Below, in pieces: positions 58,201 to 64,000 of a stretch of DNA of 64,000 nucleotides (position 1 is the first letter of the stretch; every line of letters starts with the position of its first letter). This stretch comes from Gordius sp. MW1 (lineage: Eukaryota; Nematomorpha; Gordioida; Gordea; Gordiidae). The stretch spans positions 17,139,037 through 17,203,036 of the forward strand of contig OZ038532.1 in the NCBI GenBank assembly GCA_964036665.1, written 5' to 3'. The notes beneath the pieces are model-generated. The model saw nothing but the letters and a program-made list of their open reading frames with translations, ran no database searches and was not told where the DNA came from. A program made the translations under genes and the position numbers.

Positions 58201-59700
58201 ATACTATAATTAGTTAGATACTCCCGGACAACTTCCATGTATTCAAGAAAGGCTCAGCGCATGTTCATCCCTTGAAAAATGCATTTTATAACATCATGGC
58301 ATAGGACTTGATACGGTACTCAAGATTAAACAAGGACTTGAGAGGGTAACAACTAATAAGAATCCTACGGACTGAGCTTCCAGAGATTGAACCCTAGACC
58401 TGCATTATTGGTGCAGGATGACACAACTTGTAGATGTCAGGCATTCGTGGCGACGAAAAATTTGGGCCATAGCTAGAACTCAAGACGGTTTGTTCTAGTG
58501 ATAACTAGTTATTAATATTTGCCATATATTGTCACCCCTTTTCACCATAGTTACCTTGCTTCTTTCTTGTAAAACGAATCAATTCTTTATTAACTGCTTG
58601 CATGTGGCGGAATACTTTGTAAAGCCAGCTGCCTTAGCACACCAGAAGATCAAAAAATCATTTTTCGTTGTTATAATGCTGTAGGTGGGGGAATTTTAAA
58701 TTGTTGCGTTTGATATTGTATTCGTAAAGGTTTGGCATATAATAAGTAGCATGTTCATGTTACTTGAAAACTAGGATTCACAAACATATAGAAAACGGGT
58801 AGGATTATTACTTCAATGATTTTGGTGCGAGAGGAAACGCCAAATGTTGGAATCATCAAATTGCTGACAAGAATGTTACAAGGGCTCGTTGAACTTTGAC
58901 CCTACGTCAGCTTTGGTATAGAAATCCGGTGTCAGGGGTCAAGGAGATAGAGCTATTGGAATTTTGTTGATCGAGGGAAAATATATTAAAAGCAACGTGC
59001 ATTGGACGGCATTTATAACCAGTCAGCTTATTTAACTTGGATCTAAAATCTATCCACAAGAAATTGGGCCTTCTATATAGATGATGCTAACAAGCAGATG
59101 CCATCAGCACGTAGCAAGAACTATAGCATGGTCTCGTTTAACGCATTGTCATCAAATATTAATCTTCTCATTATCGCTACAATAAAGAGAAGGGGAGATA
59201 ACAGGCAACCTTGTCTAATTCTCGTTGCGACCGAAATAGGTTAATATATTTGGCGAACATGGAAAACCACCAGCTACTTGTTTTTGTATACAAGGAAAAT
59301 CATTAAAATTATTTTAGTGACTTTTATTATAAAGATGTTAAAAAAATGAAAGCTTTAGAAATATCTAAAAATACGGGAAACAGAGGACCTACAATAGTGC
59401 GCAAAACATCCATTTTACTTCTTACTTTAATATTATGCTCTGTTCAGTGAGACACCTCCCAAACCCCGCTTGATTGTTTTTAAGGGAGGTATCGCCCTAA
59501 TTACTTAACAAATTATATATAACCTTAAGAAAAATTCTGTCCAGATTAGTATCTTTAATTATTATTGTTAGAGGGGTCCCCTTTTTTAAAAAATTTAATA
59601 AGTTATTTCGGTGACGAAGATCTTGGTATTTCCTTTTTTTCCACCCTTTATAAAAAAGGCACCAGAGATATGATGATCCGCCTTATGGGCTTCAGCAGGA
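58200..59700 (-). pseudogene. Decayed LINE reverse transcriptase
   Basis: Minus-strand pieces appear in RT order: LFKKGDPSN near 59590, NNQAGFGRC near 59480, TRIRQGCLLSPLLFIVAIMRR at about 59230-59160 (the 'QGCPLSPLLF' motif) and LRADGICLLA at about 59115-59085 (decayed from the F/Y-ADD active site). The LFKKGDPSN and NNQ-x-GF blocks match the fragment at the left edge of the window, so both come from related elements. Many stops. The boundaries, especially beyond the active-site block towards 58200, are uncertain. Confidence 0.7.
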
Positions 59701-60842
59701 TGCCCTGACGTGGGTCACTTTATGCAAGTTAAGAAACTATAGCTTTGCAAATATCTGATATGGATGGTAGGTACGTGCCGATAGGAAGTCACGCAGCTTC
59801 CTTGAAACTATTTAAAACCCCTTTGTAGATGTCCAATGTAACACATGTGCGGCAGGAGGATAGAATAAAACGGAGGTGAACTTTGCAAGCTTCGGTCTAA
59901 TCCACGCAATCGTTTGAGCCGGTTACTGAATGTTAGTTGAAGAAACGATATGCTTCACCAAAAGTCAAAGTTCGGCCACCTTCTTTAAACTTTATTTTAA
60001 TATTGGTTAGAGCTGCCTGGTCAAGGTTTAAAATATCCGGCTGATCTTTTATGCCGTGTAATTATTACAGATGACCTTGCAGACCTGTTGTTGATCCTAT
60101 ATGCTTTTTTACATAACTTACAACTGCTGTATGATCTTTTCGTTCTTACCAAAATGGATTCAACAATTTTATTACAGTTTTTTTATTTCAAGCCTGTATA
60201 TCGGTAAATAGATAAACATTTACTACAGTCGTAACATATTCAGATAACCTCTCTACCATTATCTTAATGGACTAACGGCACCTTAAATAGACTGTTGAAA
60301 AGTTGAATTTAACAACTTAACGTCTTTCTATATTATTGATTTGTATTATACTGTGTTTTTCTACGTTTTTTATTAAGCTCTTGCTCCGTATATAATCATC
60401 TAAAAACATCTTTATTATCTAACATTTTAATTTGAATGTAATTTTTTTTAACTCTTGGTTTAATTTGTACAGTGATATATTACTATATGCTAAAACAAAG
60501 TCTATCGTTTTTATTTGATTATGTATTTTTTATTAACTGTATCAATGAATATTATGATATTTTTGTTGAATAATTTTAGCATTTTGCATTTTTGTATAAA
60601 TTTTCCTTGTGGATTCCTTATTCATCTGAATCAGATGATAGTATCATATGGTTCAAAATGTTTTCCGGTATTTTAAATTTCAAAGTATTCGCGTTTAGAA
60701 TAGTAAGGAAGATTATATCGTTTAAAATATTTAATATATATTTTTAGATACTTAAATTTTATCAACAAAAAAATTCTTAAATCTTGTTATTCAATTTTGG
60801 AATTCTATTATAAAACATATAAATATTTTTACTATTTAATAG
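59701..60842. other. Sequence upstream of the first visible PISD exon
   Basis: Probably intronic. Repeats are weak and no further PISD coding exon (mitochondrial targeting and membrane anchor) could be recognised here. Confidence 0.4.
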
Positions 60843-63800
60843 GTTTCAATATACAAATTACTACCACTGCGATTAGTATCTAGATTTTGGGGATACATAA
60901 ATAATGTTGAACTACCTTACTGGCTCAGACAACCCTTATTGCTCACCTATATATGGTTTTACAATATTGATATGACGGAAGCTCAAATTGAAAACGTTAA
61001 GCAATACAAAAATTTGGGTCAATTATTTTGTAGGAAGCTTAAATCCAATGTCAGGCCTATAGATACAAAGAGTGATTTGGTAAATATTTTTTATAAACTG
61101 TTTCAGTTATTGCTTATTTGACTTTTTTCTGTTTCTTAAATAACTTAAAACCTAAAAATGCTATAAACTCATGCTATATTTCCCCTAAGATACCACATGC
61201 GCCTGGCTCATGTCTTAAGTAATTGCAATTTGTTGACCTTTTGGATCACAAATTCATGTTAAAAAATAAAAGGGTCAGCACCTAAAATGTGAAAACGAGG
61301 TTTGACATTGATGGCATATTAGTTTACGACATCAACGCCGATGGAGGTGCAACTAGCCCCCCATTGCCAACACACCTAAGAAGGTATAATCACTTATGTG
61401 CATTACCACAAGTAGCAATGTACATATATGCATTATATATCCCCAAATACACTCTTCAACTTCTATATCTCTCTCTATCACTTATTCAAAATGAGGGTAA
61501 ATAATGCGAGGAAGAACCTTGGAGGCATAATTTTAATTGATATTATTTATGCATGTCTATGATATTTTTCGCATTTGAAATGAGCTAAACATTATATAGA
61601 AAAATTTATTACTCTGGTTGAACACCCCCTTTTATTTCCATCACACAACTGCACGGAGCATATCTTATTTATATTATCCCTAAATATTTTACCACCACAA
61701 GCCATTCCCACTCTGTCTAATTAATCAATGTGTTTATATTAAAAGTGTCAGGGAAACGGTGTAGGCGCTTCCCATTGCTCTCGGGAATCTTACAATGTTT
61801 GCGCAAAGAGAAATATTTGTGATTTTTACTGTTAAGAGATGCAAATTTTGCTGTTAAATTTACACTTTTTTCCATGCAATCATTTTGATAGGCACGAATA
61901 ATATTTGTTCGAGTTGAAATGTTGTTGTTGAATATCTTGAAACATCGTTCTCGCGCCTGAACTTCTTCGTGTGGGTGGATATTAGTATTTTTTGCATCTG
62001 TTTTTCAAACCACACTCCGTGCAGTGCAGCAGCAGCAGCGTATTATACAAATCATCCACCTATTATTAATTAATATATATAGATCCTATAATAATGTAGT
62101 AAGGCATCGTGCGTGTTAAGGTGGATGATGATGATGGGTGTAATAGAGATAAGGGGCTACCTTTCGAAATAATGTAACATTTTGCCTCCTCCCCCTTGCC
62201 ATCCCTTAGGTCAGTCCCGTAGATGGAAGGGTCTTGCATTGCGGACTTGTGTGCGCAGATGATTTGGAACAAGTCAAAGGCGTCAAGTACTCGCTCTCCC
62301 AATTTTTGGGCCCGGGTTGCGAACGCATTCTCGACCTGCACCTGCAAATTAAACGCCTCCCGCCCCCCACCAAAAATCGGTCGGTCCCCAACCTGGAGGA
62401 TTATCAGGAGGAGGTCGAGGCCGGAAACGACGAGGACGCCTTATATAATTCCCTCACCCTCCACAGTACCCGGTACAACCCCCTCATCCCCGCTCAGGGT
62501 GCGACACCGTCCCACCGTCAGGCCAGTTTTTATTCAGCCCCGCCCGTCACGTCCGTCACGTGTGTCGATGACAATAAGGACCGGTCGCAACTGAGTACCG
62601 AGCCCAATGAGGAGGAGCTAGTTGTAAAACAGCGTCGAGTGATGAGCGATCGCCTTTGCCTTTCCCCCGAAAACGAACTGTACTACGCGATCGTGTACTT
62701 GGCACCGGGCGATTACCACGGCTTTCACTCGCCCGTCGATTGGCTCGTCGTTCATCGACGCCATTTCCCCGGTAACTCAAACATTTTTCCTTTGAAAATA
62801 AGAACACTTTATATGTAGGGGGTGCATTGGGTTAGAGTGAATGATTGTTAATGTTAGTCGTCTCTAAACCCTTGCTCTAGGATTAAAGGGGCGGGAAAGA
62901 TGGCATAGTTCTTCCTGACTTGGCAGTTTGTAAGATGGGTGCTTTTTAGACAAATACTTATTAGTTGTTCCATTGAAAGCATCGATCGATAAGTAGCTTC
63001 GAGAGCATAGAAACTTTGATTGTATTTAGTGTCGTGTAAGTATGCTCCTAGCCAAAATTTGATGTCTTATAAAGAATTGTAACATTTGCTTGCCGCCAGT
63101 CTTTTCATGCTCCTCAATTACACTTTTGTAATTAACGAAACTGCACGACCTTAACCTTTTGTAAATGGTTACATAACGCGAATAGGTGAATTGTTTAGCG
63201 TTTGCCCTAGCATCGTGCGTTGGATCCAGGGGTTATTCAACTTCAACGAACGCGTGGTCTTTACTGGAACCTGGAAGTACGGCTTTTTTTCCATGGCCGC
63301 CGTAGGGGCCACCAACGTTGGTTCCATCAAAATACACATTGACCAGGTGAGATTCAATGGCTAACATTTTAATCCATTATATAGTTGAAAAAATTGTTGA
63401 AATTAGTCTTGTTGTGGAGGAAAAAATTTTAAACTATATGTTTTTATAATGCTCGCGGGCTTAGGATCTGAAAACTAATTTGAAAAAGTGGAAACCGGGC
63501 ACTTTTTTCGACAAAGTATTCCTGGATCCACAAAGTGCCAATAAATCGCCCCTCGACGGGCTCATATACGCCGACCCGTATTCCAATTCTTCCCACCACT
63601 CTGCCGACGGGTTGGTGTTGCGCCGTAATGTCGCGAAGCGCAAAGGTCACGATTCGGGTATAGTAAGTGACGAGGGTGAAGACGAAGACGACTTTCTCAG
63701 CATAGATAAAGTAAGTTCTACCGGTTATTTTGGGAATGATACTACTTCTTACAACAACATTTAATTTGGGTTCGCGTTAAGATTGCCATAAACTTGTAAT

Positions 63801-64000
63801 TGAAACGCGCTTTAAAGTTATATTGGTTTATTCTAAATCGTTATTTAAGTGTAATGTTAAAAATAATGTTTTTTGGAGCTGAATTTAGATATCTTAAAAG
63901 TTTTTAGGACGGTCTTAGTGTGATTTCCATTAACTCGTATGCATAATTCATCCCCCATTTTTTGTGTTTAGCCGCCGAGTCTAGATTCGGGGAAGCCATA
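60843..64000 (+). CDS. PISD: Phosphatidylserine decarboxylase proenzyme, 3' exons (partial)
   Basis: Pyruvoyl-dependent decarboxylase that converts phosphatidylserine to phosphatidylethanolamine in the mitochondrial inner membrane. Exons in frame with GT-AG borders: 60843-61079, 62210-62771, 63186-63346, 63465-63710, and 63972 running off the end. Family blocks in order: [50 protein letters not shown] (catalytic Asp), [23 protein letters not shown] [16 protein letters not shown] (catalytic His), HRRHFPGELFSV, and [18 protein letters not shown]. The LGST self-cleavage site lies beyond the window. Compared with human PISD there is a much longer segment (about 115 against about 30 residues) after [10 protein letters not shown] further insertion of about 60 residues after [17 protein letters not shown] ends in the acidic run DEGEDEDD. 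Upstream exons with the targeting signal and membrane segment were not found. Confidence 0.93.

Overview
This is a eukaryotic, intron-containing, AT-rich nuclear window, most likely from an invertebrate and perhaps an arthropod. Only two host genes can be read with confidence, both on the + strand with GT-AG introns. The first is a complete eleven-exon SLC17 / sialin-type transporter (24039-31184). The second is the 3'-proximal part of a phosphatidylserine decarboxylase gene (PISD; 60843 to beyond 64000). Their exons are clearly richer in G+C than the surrounding DNA. No bacterial features, rRNA genes or CRISPR arrays were seen. The organism assignment is an inference from gene structure and repeat types; no marker in the window fixes the taxon.

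The rest is repetitive DNA in several layers. From 1 to 9 kb: a LINE reverse-transcriptase relic at the left edge, Helitron-type elements, a hAT relic with a readable transposase C-terminus, and an element edged by GAGACGAGAC arrays. From 9 to 17 kb: mostly AT-rich DNA carrying small palindromic elements with ATGGGCGTAGCC ends and GC-rich CCCGGGC repeats. From 17 to 21 kb: a G/C foldback block and the first copies of a composite repeat containing serial tRNA-like box B modules. From 21 to 33 kb: the sialin gene, with MITEs and a 341-bp Helitron in its introns. From 33 to 41 kb: a GC-rich island, a reverse-oriented copy of the composite element split by a hAT-type MITE, and a second full forward copy. 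From 41 to 56 kb: decayed transposases in three inverted-pair arrangements (two hAT, one retroviral-type integrase), an orphan OTU-domain exon and an orphan exon-like ORF. From 56 to 60.8 kb: decayed DNA with a second LINE relic. From 60.8 kb on: PISD.

The two host genes have no evident functional link. Sialin-type proteins are lysosomal or vesicular organic anion transporters; PISD makes phosphatidylethanolamine in the mitochondrial inner membrane. The best candidates for something undescribed are the composite element with repeated tRNA-like heads, a lone 21-bp palindromic insertion matching its terminus, the cluster of inverted transposase pairs, and two long low-complexity insertions in PISD. 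None amounts to a demonstrated new system.
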